In this document: piece after piece, positions 8,580 to 17,520 of the stretch
Numbering within the stretch: the first letter of the stretch is position 1
How the letters are laid out: every line of letters starts with the position of its first letter
Source: Vibrio superstes
GTDB taxonomy: Bacteria > Pseudomonadota > Gammaproteobacteria > Enterobacterales > Vibrionaceae
DNA: 64,000 bases
Reading direction: 5' to 3'
Assembly: GCF_003569005.1 (NCBI RefSeq)
Contig: NZ_BCUR01000004.1
Span: 2,219,927-2,283,926 of the forward strand
Translations under genes and position numbers: made by a program
The notes under the pieces: model-generated
What the model was told of the DNA's origin: nothing
Seen by the model: only the letters and a program-made list of their open reading frames with translations
The model's database searches: none

Positions 8580-9365
8580 ATGACGCAACTCGTCACCCTA
8601 GAAGACGTGACTGTTCAATTTGAACAACGAAAGGTATTGGACAAGATCAACCTTTCCATTAATGAGTCTGAAATTACTACCTTAGTTGGGCCAAATGGCG
8701 CGGGTAAATCTACCCTAGTTAAGGTGATACTGGGGCTTCAGAAAACAGACTCTGGCAAGGTCATTAAGCACGGTAAACTGCGCATTGGCTATGTTCCGCA
8801 AAAGCTTAAACTCAATGAGACCCTGCCTCTTACTGTTGATCGCTTTCTGCGTTTAGCTGGGAAATACAGCCAACAAGAACGTCAAGATGCGCTGTCACTT
8901 GTAGGTGCAAGCCACCTTATTAAGGCTGATGTCCATAAGCTATCTGGAGGAGAAACTCAGCGAGTGCTGCTGTCCCGTGCCCTTTTGATCAGACCTCAAT
9001 TACTGGTGCTTGATGAGCCGGCTCAAGGAGTGGATGTTCAGGGTCAGGTTGACCTTTATAACCTCATCGATACCATTCGTCATAGGTTTAACTGTGCGGT
9101 GTTTATGATCTCTCATGACTTGCATTTAGTGATGGCCAAAACCGACAATGTGATTTGCTTACAGCACCATATCTGCTGTTCAGGCACGCCTTCAGCCATC
9201 TCAAATCACCCTAGTTATTTGCAGATGTTCGGCAATACCCCTGAATCTAGTCTCGCGCTTTATCAACATCATCACGACCATCATCATCATGATCTCTCTG
9301 GCGACCCTGTGACTGGAAACGCTATCTCATGTCAGAACCACAAACACGGACATACCCATGATTGA
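8580..9365 (+). CDS. znuC: ZnuC, zinc ABC transporter ATPase
   Basis: 261-aa ATP-binding subunit. Walker A GPNGAGKST at residues 37-45, signature LSGGETQ, Walker B LLVLDEPAQGVD and the switch histidine ISHD are all present. Start chosen at ATG 8580 because MTQLVTLEDVTVQF aligns with the usual ZnuC N-terminus; an in-frame ATG at 8523 would add 19 residues. The C-terminal tail is histidine-rich (HHHDHHHHD and HKHGHTHD), a possible zinc reservoir or sensor. The stop overlaps znuB by 8 bp. Confidence 0.96.
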   Translation: MTQLVTLEDVTVQFEQRKVLDKINLSINESEITTLVGPNGAGKSTLVKVILGLQKTDSGKVIKHGKLRIGYVPQKLKLNETLPLTVDRFLRLAGKYSQQERQDALSLVGASHLIKADVHKLSGGETQRVLLSRALLIRPQLLVLDEPAQGVDVQGQVDLYNLIDTIRHRFNCAVFMISHDLHLVMAKTDNVICLQHHICCSGTPSAISNHPSYLQMFGNTPESSLALYQHHHDHHHHDLSGDPVTGNAISCQNHKHGHTHD

Positions 9366-10143
9366 GTTTTTATTGCCTTCATTACTGGCAGGCTTCGGCA
9401 TCGCTATTATCGCCGGCCCTCTCGGCTCTTTCGTGGTTTGGCGAAAAATGGCTTACTTTGGCGACACCCTCGCTCACGCATCACTGATGGGGTTGGCTTT
9501 AGGGTTTCTGTTAGACATTAACCTTTATTTAGCGCTTGTTGTGTGTTGTATGGCGCTAGCCATAATTTTGGTGACATTGCAGAGACAACAACTCGTAGCG
9601 ACCGATACCTTGCTGGGTATTCTTGCGCACAGTGCGTTATCGCTAGGCCTTATTGCGGTGAGCTTTTTGGACAACGTGCGCATCGACTTAATGGGCTACC
9701 TCTTTGGTGATCTTCTGTCGGTGAATAACTACGACGTTATGTTTATTTATGTGGGCGCAGCAGTGGTAATGCTGCTGCTGGTCGCATTTTGGAGACCGCT
9801 ACTTTCCAGTACCGTAAATGAAGAGTTGGCTGCCGTTGAAGGCGTGAATATCTCTCTGATGAGGTTACTGATCATGCTGATGATTGGCTTGGTTATTGCT
9901 GTGGGTATGAAGTTTGTTGGCGCCTTAATAATTTCTTCGCTGTTAATTATCCCAGCAGCAACCGCAAGGCGCTTGTGCCGCAGTCCTGAGCAGATGGCGA
10001 TCATGGCTTCTATCATTGGCATGATCTGTGTCTGTACTGGATTAAGCATGTCTTGGTTCTACGATACCCCAGCAGGCCCTTCGGTCGTGGTAAGTGCTAC
10101 GGTGCTATTTTTGCTGGCACAGTTTAAGCGTCAGGTGGGGTGA
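9358..10143 (+). CDS. znuB: ZnuB, zinc ABC transporter permease
   Basis: 261-aa ABC-3 family membrane protein with about seven to nine hydrophobic helices. It opens MIEFLLPSLLAGFGIAIIAGPLGSFVVWRKMAYFGDTLAHASLMG, the conserved permease start. It pairs with ZnuC to move Zn(II) across the inner membrane from ZnuA. Translationally coupled to znuC by an 8-bp overlap. Confidence 0.96.
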   Translation: MIEFLLPSLLAGFGIAIIAGPLGSFVVWRKMAYFGDTLAHASLMGLALGFLLDINLYLALVVCCMALAIILVTLQRQQLVATDTLLGILAHSALSLGLIAVSFLDNVRIDLMGYLFGDLLSVNNYDVMFIYVGAAVVMLLLVAFWRPLLSSTVNEELAAVEGVNISLMRLLIMLMIGLVIAVGMKFVGALIISSLLIIPAATARRLCRSPEQMAIMASIIGMICVCTGLSMSWFYDTPAGPSVVVSATVLFLLAQFKRQVG

Positions 10144-10180
10144 AGCAAGCTGTCAGCTATTAGCCTTCTCTTGATCACAA

Positions 10181-10312
10181 GTCAGACTTTAGGTTTTCCG
10201 TCATGCCCGAGTGCTTTTATTCAAAGTATTGATCTAATAAGGGGTACACCTTGTTAGATCACATTTAGATCGACTATCAATACTTGTGTATGAAAGTCAG
10301 ACTATTAGCTTT
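10181..10312. repeat. Nested inverted repeat with flanking direct repeats, unknown
   Basis: In the 280-bp gap between znuB and sucD, GATCTAATAAGG (10231-10242) pairs with CCTTGTTAGATC (10249-10260), and the outer arms AAGTATTGAT (10224-10233) and ATCAATACTT (10276-10285) also pair. The structure is bracketed by two related 19-bp direct repeats beginning AGTCAGACT, near 10182 and 10294. There is no T-run. It could be a small palindromic element or a structured RNA; I do not recognise it. Confidence 0.55.
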
Positions 10313-10364
10313 CAGCGATCAGAGTTTTCAATGCGAAAAACAAGTGACACTTGCTAATCACCAA

Positions 10365-10395
10365 CAAAAAAACCTCTGATAAATCAGAGGTTTTT
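10365..10395 (-). terminator. Rho-independent terminator after sucD
   Basis: Stem AACCTCTGA/TCAGAGGTT with loop TAAA and A/T runs on both sides, so it can stop transcription from either direction. On the minus strand it ends the sdh-suc transcript. Confidence 0.9.
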
Positions 10396-10422
10396 ACGTA
10401 TTAGTATCAAAGAAAAGCTAGA

Positions 10423-11295
10423 CTACCAACCGGTGATCTCACGTAATCCTTTGCCGATGTCTGCAAGGCTTTTCACTGTCTTAACTCCAGCCGCTTCTAG
10501 CGCTTGGAATTTGTCTTCAGCTGTACCTTTACCACCAGAGATGATTGCACCAGCGTGACCCATGCGTTTGCCTGGAGGCGCTGTAACACCTGCGATGTAA
10601 GACACTACAGGCTTAGAGACGTTGTCTTTAATGAATGCAGCCGCTTCTTCTTCCGCTGTACCACCGATCTCACCAATCATCACGATAGCTTCAGTTTCAG
10701 GGTCTTGTTCAAACAGCTTCAAGATATCGATGAAGTTTGAACCAGGGATTGGGTCACCACCGATACCAACACACGTTGATTGGCCAAAGCCTTCGTCTGT
10801 GGTTTGCTTAACCGCTTCATAAGTCAGCGTACCTGAACGCGATACGATACCTACTTTACCCTTCTTATGAATGTGTCCTGGCATGATGCCAATCTTACAT
10901 TCATCAGGAGTGATAACACCCGGGCAGTTAGGACCGATCATGACCACGCCGGCTTCATCTAAACGCACTTTTACATCAAGCAAGTCGAGAGTAGGAATGC
11001 CTTCAGTAATAGTAACGATAAGCTTAATCCCAGCGTCAATCGCTTCTAGGATTGCGTCTTTACAAAATGGCGCTGGTACATAAATAACTGACGCCGTTGC
11101 ACCCGTTGTTTCTACCGCTTCACGTACCGTGTTAAATACAGGCAAGCCAAGGTGTGTTTGACCACCTTTGCCCGGAGATACACCACCGACCATTTGCGTA
11201 CCGTAATCGATCGCTTGCTCAGAGTGGAATGTACCTTGTCCGCCGGTGAAACCTTGGCAGATCACTTTAGTCTCTTTATTAATTAGTACAGACAT
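10423..11295 (-). CDS. sucD: Succinyl-CoA synthetase alpha subunit
   Basis: 290-aa CoA-binding subunit that converts succinyl-CoA to succinate with formation of ATP or GTP. It has the CoA site GFTGGQGTFHSEQAI near residues 15-29 and the phosphorylated histidine in GKRMGHAGAIISGGKGT near residues 242-258. The start overlaps the sucC stop by one base, so they are translationally coupled. Last gene of sdhCDAB-sucABCD. Full length. Confidence 0.98.
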   Translation of the reverse strand: MSVLINKETKVICQGFTGGQGTFHSEQAIDYGTQMVGGVSPGKGGQTHLGLPVFNTVREAVETTGATASVIYVPAPFCKDAILEAIDAGIKLIVTITEGIPTLDLLDVKVRLDEAGVVMIGPNCPGVITPDECKIGIMPGHIHKKGKVGIVSRSGTLTYEAVKQTTDEGFGQSTCVGIGGDPIPGSNFIDILKLFEQDPETEAIVMIGEIGGTAEEEAAAFIKDNVSKPVVSYIAGVTAPPGKRMGHAGAIISGGKGTAEDKFQALEAAGVKTVKSLADIGKGLREITGW

Positions 11296-12461
11296 TATTT
11301 GCCCTCCGCTGCAGCTACTACTTTTTCAGCTGCTTCAGTTAGAGAGTTTGCAGCAATAATGTTTAGACCACTTTCAGCCAGTTTCTGAGAACCTAATGGT
11401 GCGTTGTTACCTTCAAGTCGAACAACTACTGGTACCTTAACGCCTACTTCTTCAACTGCGCCAATGATGCCGTCTGCAATAAGGTCACAACGTACGATAC
11501 CGCCAAAGATGTTGACTAGAACCGCTTTAACATTGCTATCAGATAGGATGATCTTAAACGCTTCAGTTACACGTTCTTTAGTCGCGCCGCCGCCTACGTC
11601 TAGGAAGTTAGCAGGTTGGCCACCGTGCAGGTTCACGATGTCCATAGTACCCATCGCAAGACCAGCGCCGTTAACCATACAACCAATGCTACCATCTAGA
11701 GCAACATAGTTAAGCTCCCACTGTGCAGCATGAGCCTCGCGCTCATCTTCTTGAGAAGGATCGTGCATTTCACGTAGCTTAGGCTGACGGTACATCGCAT
11801 TTGAGTCGATATTGATCTTACCATCTAGGCAAAGCAGATTACCTTCACCCGTAATGACCAGTGGGTTGATCTCTAGTAATGCTAAATCGTATTGAGCAAA
11901 CATGTCACCAAGACCCATGAAGATCTTAACGAACTGCTTAATTTGATCGCCAGTTAGACCCAACTTAAATGCTAACTCACGGCCTTGATATGCCTGAGGG
12001 CCAACCAATGGGTCGATGGCTGCTTTATGGATCAGCTCTGGTGTTTCTTCAGCGATCTTCTCGATGTCTACGCCACCCTCTGTTGAGGCCATAAACACGA
12101 TACGACGTGAAGCACGGTCAACAACTGCACCTAGGTACAATTCGTTGGCAATGTTCGAAGCCTCTTCAACCAGAATCTTAGTTACAGGTTGGCCGTTAGC
12201 GTCTGTTTGATAAGTCACTAGGTTTTTGCCTAGCCACTTTTGGGCAAACTCTTTCACGCCATCTTTAGTGTCGTGTAGTTCCACGCCACCCGCTTTACCA
12301 CGGCCACCAGCGTGAACCTGACATTTTACGACTTTCTTAGCGGTGCTAATACGTCCAGCCGCTTCAAACGCTTCTTGTGGCGTGTCGCAAGCAAAGCCTT
12401 CTGGTACTGGCAGTCCAAACTCAGCGAATAGCTGTTTAGCTTGATATTCATGCAAATTCAT
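11295..12461 (-). CDS. sucC: Succinyl-CoA synthetase beta subunit (ATP-grasp)
   Basis: 388-aa ATP-grasp subunit beginning MNLHEYQAKQLFAEFGLPVPEG, with the nucleotide-binding VKCQVHAGGRGKAGGV segment and LEINPLVIT, and the C-terminal VNIFGGIVRCDLIADGI contact to SucD. The 153-bp gap from sucB contains an imperfect hairpin near 12584-12605 that may tune relative expression of sucAB and sucCD. Confidence 0.98.
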   Translation of the reverse strand: MNLHEYQAKQLFAEFGLPVPEGFACDTPQEAFEAAGRISTAKKVVKCQVHAGGRGKAGGVELHDTKDGVKEFAQKWLGKNLVTYQTDANGQPVTKILVEEASNIANELYLGAVVDRASRRIVFMASTEGGVDIEKIAEETPELIHKAAIDPLVGPQAYQGRELAFKLGLTGDQIKQFVKIFMGLGDMFAQYDLALLEINPLVITGEGNLLCLDGKINIDSNAMYRQPKLREMHDPSQEDEREAHAAQWELNYVALDGSIGCMVNGAGLAMGTMDIVNLHGGQPANFLDVGGGATKERVTEAFKIILSDSNVKAVLVNIFGGIVRCDLIADGIIGAVEEVGVKVPVVVRLEGNNAPLGSQKLAESGLNIIAANSLTEAAEKVVAAAEGK

Positions 12462-12614
12462 TAGTATCTTCCATTCTTATTTCTATTCCAAAGCACGCTT
12501 TGCATAGAATTATTTCCTATGGTTAAAGATTGCTCTTTAACAGGTGTAGGTGTACATCTTGAGCTTTGACCCGAGGGTCTAATAAGGGTGCCAAACGACA
12601 CCCCTAATTTCTAA

Positions 12615-13835
12615 TTAAACATCCAATAGAAGGCGAGCTGGGTCTTCTAGTAGTTCCTTGATGGTTACCAAGAAGCCTACTGATTCACGGCCATCAATCA
12701 AACGGTGATCGTAAGACAGAGCCAGATACATCATTGGTAGGATTTCAACCTTGCCATCGACAGCCATTGGTCGGTCTTGGATTTTATGCATACCCAAGAT
12801 AGCGGCTTGTGGTGGGTTGATGATAGGTGTCGACATCAGAGAGCCGAATACGCCACCGTTAGTGATTGTGAAGTTACCGCCAATCAACTCATCGACGGTT
12901 AGCTTGCCGTCACGACCTTTTATTGCCAGCTCTTTAATGCCCTTTTCAATCTCGGCAAAGCTGAGTGTGTCACAGTCTTTTAGCACTGGAGTCACTAGGC
13001 CACGCGGTGTAGATACCGCCATGCTGATATCGAAGTAGTTATGATAAACAATATCGTCACCATCGATAGACGCATTCACTTCTGGGTAGCGTTTCAGTGC
13101 TTCTGTCACAGCCTTCACATAGAAAGACATGAACCCTAGGCGAGTGTCATGACGCTTCTCAAACGAGTCTTTGTACTGCGCACGAAGATCCATAATTGGC
13201 TTCATGTTCACTTCGTTGAACGTCGTCAGCATTGCGGTGCTGTTCTTCGCTTCTAGTAGACGGTTTGCAACTGTCTTACGCAAGCGAGTCATAGGCACAC
13301 GTTTTTGCGTGCGAGCGGCGGCTGGTAGCTCAGGCTCTGCAGCTGGAGTCGCTACAGGTGCAGCTTTGGCAGCTTTAGCCGCGTTAGCTAGGTGCGCATC
13401 GACGTCTTCACGAGTAATACGGCCACCAACACCTGTGCCTTTCACATCTGATGGGCTAAGGTTGTGTTCAGCTAGAAGACGACGTACAGCTGGGCTCAAT
13501 GCCTCATTGCTCTCTTCTGTCAAAGACGCCTTGTGACGCTTGTCAGGAGAGGCCTCTGTATCTTCAGTGCTGTCTTTGGTTGGCTCGCCAGCAACAGCGC
13601 CTAGCTTGATCTTTGCAAGAAGTTGCTTTGAAAGAACCGTTGCACCTTCTTCTTCGAAAATCTCTTCAAGAACGCCTGCTTCAGGAGCGGGTACTTCAAG
13701 GACAACTTTATCAGTCTCGATATCAACCAATACGTCATCACGCTCTACTCTTTCACCTGGCTTTTTGTGCCAAGTTGCAACGGTAGCATCTGCAACTGAT
13801 TCAGGTAAATCAGGAACCAGAATTTCAATTGTCAT
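12615..13835 (-). CDS. sucB: 2-Oxoglutarate dehydrogenase E2, dihydrolipoyl succinyltransferase
   Basis: 406 aa in three domains. The N-terminal lipoyl domain carries the lipoylated lysine in VDIETDKVVLEVPAPE (about residue 43). The peripheral E3-binding domain is ALSPAVRRLLAEHNLSPSDVKGTG...RITREDV, and the C-terminal catalytic domain ends with the active-site SYDHRLIDGRE. Alanine/proline-rich linkers join them. It follows sucA by 13 bp. The E3 gene (lpd) is not in this window. Confidence 0.98.
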   Translation of the reverse strand: MTIEILVPDLPESVADATVATWHKKPGERVERDDVLVDIETDKVVLEVPAPEAGVLEEIFEEEGATVLSKQLLAKIKLGAVAGEPTKDSTEDTEASPDKRHKASLTEESNEALSPAVRRLLAEHNLSPSDVKGTGVGGRITREDVDAHLANAAKAAKAAPVATPAAEPELPAAARTQKRVPMTRLRKTVANRLLEAKNSTAMLTTFNEVNMKPIMDLRAQYKDSFEKRHDTRLGFMSFYVKAVTEALKRYPEVNASIDGDDIVYHNYFDISMAVSTPRGLVTPVLKDCDTLSFAEIEKGIKELAIKGRDGKLTVDELIGGNFTITNGGVFGSLMSTPIINPPQAAILGMHKIQDRPMAVDGKVEILPMMYLALSYDHRLIDGRESVGFLVTIKELLEDPARLLLDV

Positions 13836-13848
13836 TTGTTGGGCTTCC

Positions 13849-16674
13849 TTATTCTTCTAGTTCTTTGTCAATGGTAAGAGCGTCATTGATTAACGCCTTC
13901 TGTTGTTTCAAGTGCACTGACATATAACCAACCGCAGGCGATGCAGAGGCTGGGCGGCCTGCGTAGCTCAAGGTGGTGTTAAATGGCGTTGCCGCTCTAA
14001 AGTTGTGCTGGCTTGAGTACCAAGCGCCTTGGTTTTGTGGCTCTTCTTGACACCAAACGAAGTCTTTCGCTTCAGGGTAAACCGAGATCACTTCACGAAG
14101 GTCCGCTAGCGGGAATGGATATAGCTGTTCAATACGAACAATCGCTACATCATCAAGCTCACGCTTACGTCTCTCTTCTAATAAGTCGAAGTAGACCTTA
14201 CCCGAACAGAATACAACGCGGCGTACCTTAGCGTTATCGAGCTCATCGACCTCAGGAATCACCGATTGGAAGGTACCTTCCGCTAGGTCTTCTAGAGACG
14301 ACACACACTGCGGGTGGCGCAATAGCGACTTAGGTGACATCACAATAAGAGGACGGCGCATTGGGCGCACTACCTGACGACGCAGCATGTGATACACCTG
14401 CGCAGGGGTAGATGGCACAACAACCTGCATGTTCTGTTCAGCACACAACTGTAGGTAGCGTTCTAGGCGAGCCGATGAGTGCTCAGGGCCTTGTCCTTCA
14501 TAACCATGAGGTAGCAATAGTGTGATACCACATAGACGATTCCACTTTTGCTCACCAGAAGAGATGAACTGGTCAATCACTACCTGAGCGCCGTTGGCAA
14601 AATCACCAAACTGAGCTTCCCAAATAGTCAGGCCACCTGGCTCTGCCGTGGTATAGCCATACTCGAATGCCAATACCGCTTCTTCAGACAATACTGAATC
14701 GAAAACTTGGAACGGGCCTTGCTTATCATGGATATTCGCAAGTGGAACGAAGGTGCTGGCATCTTCTTGGTTATGCAATACCGCATGACGGTGGAAGAAG
14801 GTTCCACGGCCTGAGTCTTGACCTGAGATACGGATGCGTTTTCCGTCATCCACTAAGGTGGCATAAGCGAGTGTTTCTGCCATGCCCCAGTCGATGGCTT
14901 TCTCGCCCTCGACCATTGACTTGCGGTCGTTATAAAGCTTATTTACGCGGCTTTGCAGCTTGTGGCTATCTGGGTAATCACAGAGCTTGTTGCCCAGTTC
15001 TTTAAGACGAGTCAGCTCATATTGGCTGTCCCACTCCATATCCCATTCATGGCCTAGGTAAGGAGACCAATCCACTGAGTGCAATGCCATTGGACGCCAC
15101 TCTTTCACCACCACTTCACCGTGGTCGAGGGCATCTCGGTATTCATTCACCAGTTGAGTCGCAGTATCGATACCAATCTCTTCGCGCTCCATCATGACAT
15201 CAGCGTACAGCTTACGTGGCGTTGGGTGCTTCTTGATTTTTTGGTACATCAACGGCTGTGTTGCATTCGGCTCATCGGCTTCGTTGTGACCATGACGACG
15301 GTAACAAACTAGGTCGATGACCACATCACGCTTAAAGGTGTTGCGGTAATCAAGAGCGATACGCGTTACAAACGCGACGGCTTCAGGATCATCAGCATTC
15401 ACGTGGAAGATAGGGGCCTGTACCATCTTAGCGATATCAGTACAGTACATGGTTGAGCGCGTATCACGAGGGTTAGAGGTGGTAAAACCAATTTGGTTGT
15501 TCACAACGATTCTAACCGTACCGCCCACTTGGAAACCACGCGCTTGAGACATGTTAAACGTCTCTTGCACCACACCTTGACCTGCGATTGCAGAGTCACC
15601 GTGGATAGTAATTGGTAATACCTTTGAACCATTCTTGTCACCAAGACGGTCCTGACGAGCACGTACTGAACCAATAACTACTGGATTAACGATCTCTAGG
15701 TGAGAGGGGTTAAATGCCAATGCTAAGTGAACATTGCCGCCTGGAGTGGCAAAGTCCGCTGAGAAGCCTTGATGATACTTAACATCGCCGGTACCCCAGG
15801 TTTCATCGTGCTTACCCGCAAACTCATCAAACAGGTCCTGAGGTTTTTTACCCAGAACGTTGACTAGCATGTTCAAACGACCACGGTGAGCCATGCCCAC
15901 AACGACTTCACGCATACCGCTGCGACCAGCATGACGAATCAGCTCTTTGGTCATCGGAATAAGTGCGTCACCGCCTTCTAGAGAGAAGCGTTTTGCGCCT
16001 GGGAATTTAGCGCCAAGGTAGCGCTCTAACCCTTCGGCTGCGGTAAGTTCGTCAAGATAGGTGATCTTCTCATCGAGAGAAAATTCTGGCTGAGATTGAA
16101 CCGATTCAAGGCGTTGCTGAACCCAACGTTTCTGTTCTGTGTTGGTCATGTGCATGTATTCTGCACCGACGGAGCCACAGTACGTTTTGTTGAGCGCTTT
16201 ATAGAGGTCTTTTAACTGCATGGTTTCTTGCGCTACCGCAAAAGAACCGACGTTAAAACTTTCGTTGAGGTCGTCTTCGGTCAGACTGTGGAACGCAGGG
16301 TCTAGTTCAGGCTGAACTGGGCGTTCCCATAATCCTAGTGGATCCAGATTGGCCGCTTGGTGGCCTCTAAATCGATAGGCGTTAATAAGTTGAAGTACCC
16401 TTACTTGTTTTGCATCGACATCAGGATCACTTACTTGGACATTATAATGCTTAGTCTCTTGTGCAAGTCTGCGAAAGTAGTCACGAACACGCGTATGAGA
16501 TTGCTCCCCTTGCTCTGATGCCTGCACCGGCAGTTCATCAAAAACGCGTTTCCATTCCTCACTCACCAGATCTGGGTCACTTAGATAAAGTTCGTAGAGT
16601 TCTTCTACGTACGTTGCATTGGCGCCTGCCAAGTGTGAAGACTCGAGCCATGCCTTCATCACACCGTTATGCAT
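13849..16674 (-). CDS. sucA: 2-Oxoglutarate dehydrogenase E1 component
   Basis: 941-aa thiamine-diphosphate enzyme that decarboxylates 2-oxoglutarate and passes succinyl groups to SucB. It contains the E1 signature GMAHRGRLNMLVNVLGK, the HGDSAIAGQGVVQET segment, the cofactor-binding VCYRRHGHNEADEP and the transketolase-like C-terminal half (SSARLERYLQLCAEQN). Full length. The start MHNGVMKAWLESS is kept; the second methionine is the only near alternative. A 124-bp gap separates it from sdhB. Confidence 0.98.
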   Translation of the reverse strand: MHNGVMKAWLESSHLAGANATYVEELYELYLSDPDLVSEEWKRVFDELPVQASEQGEQSHTRVRDYFRRLAQETKHYNVQVSDPDVDAKQVRVLQLINAYRFRGHQAANLDPLGLWERPVQPELDPAFHSLTEDDLNESFNVGSFAVAQETMQLKDLYKALNKTYCGSVGAEYMHMTNTEQKRWVQQRLESVQSQPEFSLDEKITYLDELTAAEGLERYLGAKFPGAKRFSLEGGDALIPMTKELIRHAGRSGMREVVVGMAHRGRLNMLVNVLGKKPQDLFDEFAGKHDETWGTGDVKYHQGFSADFATPGGNVHLALAFNPSHLEIVNPVVIGSVRARQDRLGDKNGSKVLPITIHGDSAIAGQGVVQETFNMSQARGFQVGGTVRIVVNNQIGFTTSNPRDTRSTMYCTDIAKMVQAPIFHVNADDPEAVAFVTRIALDYRNTFKRDVVIDLVCYRRHGHNEADEPNATQPLMYQKIKKHPTPRKLYADVMMEREEIGIDTATQLVNEYRDALDHGEVVVKEWRPMALHSVDWSPYLGHEWDMEWDSQYELTRLKELGNKLCDYPDSHKLQSRVNKLYNDRKSMVEGEKAIDWGMAETLAYATLVDDGKRIRISGQDSGRGTFFHRHAVLHNQEDASTFVPLANIHDKQGPFQVFDSVLSEEAVLAFEYGYTTAEPGGLTIWEAQFGDFANGAQVVIDQFISSGEQKWNRLCGITLLLPHGYEGQGPEHSSARLERYLQLCAEQNMQVVVPSTPAQVYHMLRRQVVRPMRRPLIVMSPKSLLRHPQCVSSLEDLAEGTFQSVIPEVDELDNAKVRRVVFCSGKVYFDLLEERRKRELDDVAIVRIEQLYPFPLADLREVISVYPEAKDFVWCQEEPQNQGAWYSSQHNFRAATPFNTTLSYAGRPASASPAVGYMSVHLKQQKALINDALTIDKELEE

Positions 16675-16798
16675 ATATTCCCTTAACCTGTAGATTAATA
16701 CTTATTGTTTCGGTCTTTGCCGAACTTCTGCCCAAACCTAAATGTTTGGCTACGACGGGCTAAACAGTAAACTCTGAAAAGCCCGTAATTTCAATAAT

Positions 16799-17509
16799 CT
16801 ATACCGAACGATTGACCAACATTGTCTTAATATGCCCAATCGCTTTGGTAGGGTTCAACCCCTTAGGACATACACTGACACAGTTCATGATGCCATGACA
16901 ACGGAAAACACTAAATGCGTCGTCTAGATCGCTCAGTCGTTCATCAGTTGCCGTATCTCGGCTATCAATTAACCAGCGATAAGCCGCTAAAAGACCTGCA
17001 GGACCAATGAACTTATCCGGATTCCACCAGAATGATGGGCATGATGTGGTACAACATGCACACATGATGCACTCATACAAACCATCGAGATGAGCACGCT
17101 CTTCTGGTGACTGTTTATGTTCACGCGATGGTGGCAATTCGCCGTCTGAAATTAAGAACGGCTTCACCTTGGCGTAGTTGTCATAGAACTGAGTCATATC
17201 AACAATCAAGTCACGCACAACAGGCAAGCCTGGTAGCGGACGAATCGTCAAATTATCGCCTTTTAAGGCTGACAGTGGCGTGATACACGCCAAACCGTTC
17301 TTACCATTCATGTTGAGGCCATCACTGCCACACACACCCTCACGGCATGAGCGACGGAATGAAAGCGATGGGTCTTGTTCTTTCAACAAGATCAACGCAT
17401 CCAATACCATCATGTCCGACCCTTCTTCCACGTCAAGCGTGTACTGTTTCATGTAGGGCTTGCTGTCTACGTCTGGGTTATAGCGATAGACAGAAAAATT
17501 CAGGTTCAT
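16799..17509 (-). CDS. sdhB: Succinate dehydrogenase iron-sulfur subunit
   Basis: 236-aa subunit holding three iron-sulfur clusters. The 2Fe-2S ligands are in CREGVCGSDGLNMNGKNGLAC (about residues 55-75), the 4Fe-4S ligands in CIMCACCTTSCP (about 149-160) and the 3Fe-4S ligands in CHGIMNCVSVCPKGLNP (about 206-222). It passes electrons from SdhA flavin to quinone. It lies 11 bp after sdhA. Confidence 0.98.
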   Translation of the reverse strand: MNLNFSVYRYNPDVDSKPYMKQYTLDVEEGSDMMVLDALILLKEQDPSLSFRRSCREGVCGSDGLNMNGKNGLACITPLSALKGDNLTIRPLPGLPVVRDLIVDMTQFYDNYAKVKPFLISDGELPPSREHKQSPEERAHLDGLYECIMCACCTTSCPSFWWNPDKFIGPAGLLAAYRWLIDSRDTATDERLSDLDDAFSVFRCHGIMNCVSVCPKGLNPTKAIGHIKTMLVNRSV

Positions 17510-17520
17510 ATCTCGCTCCC

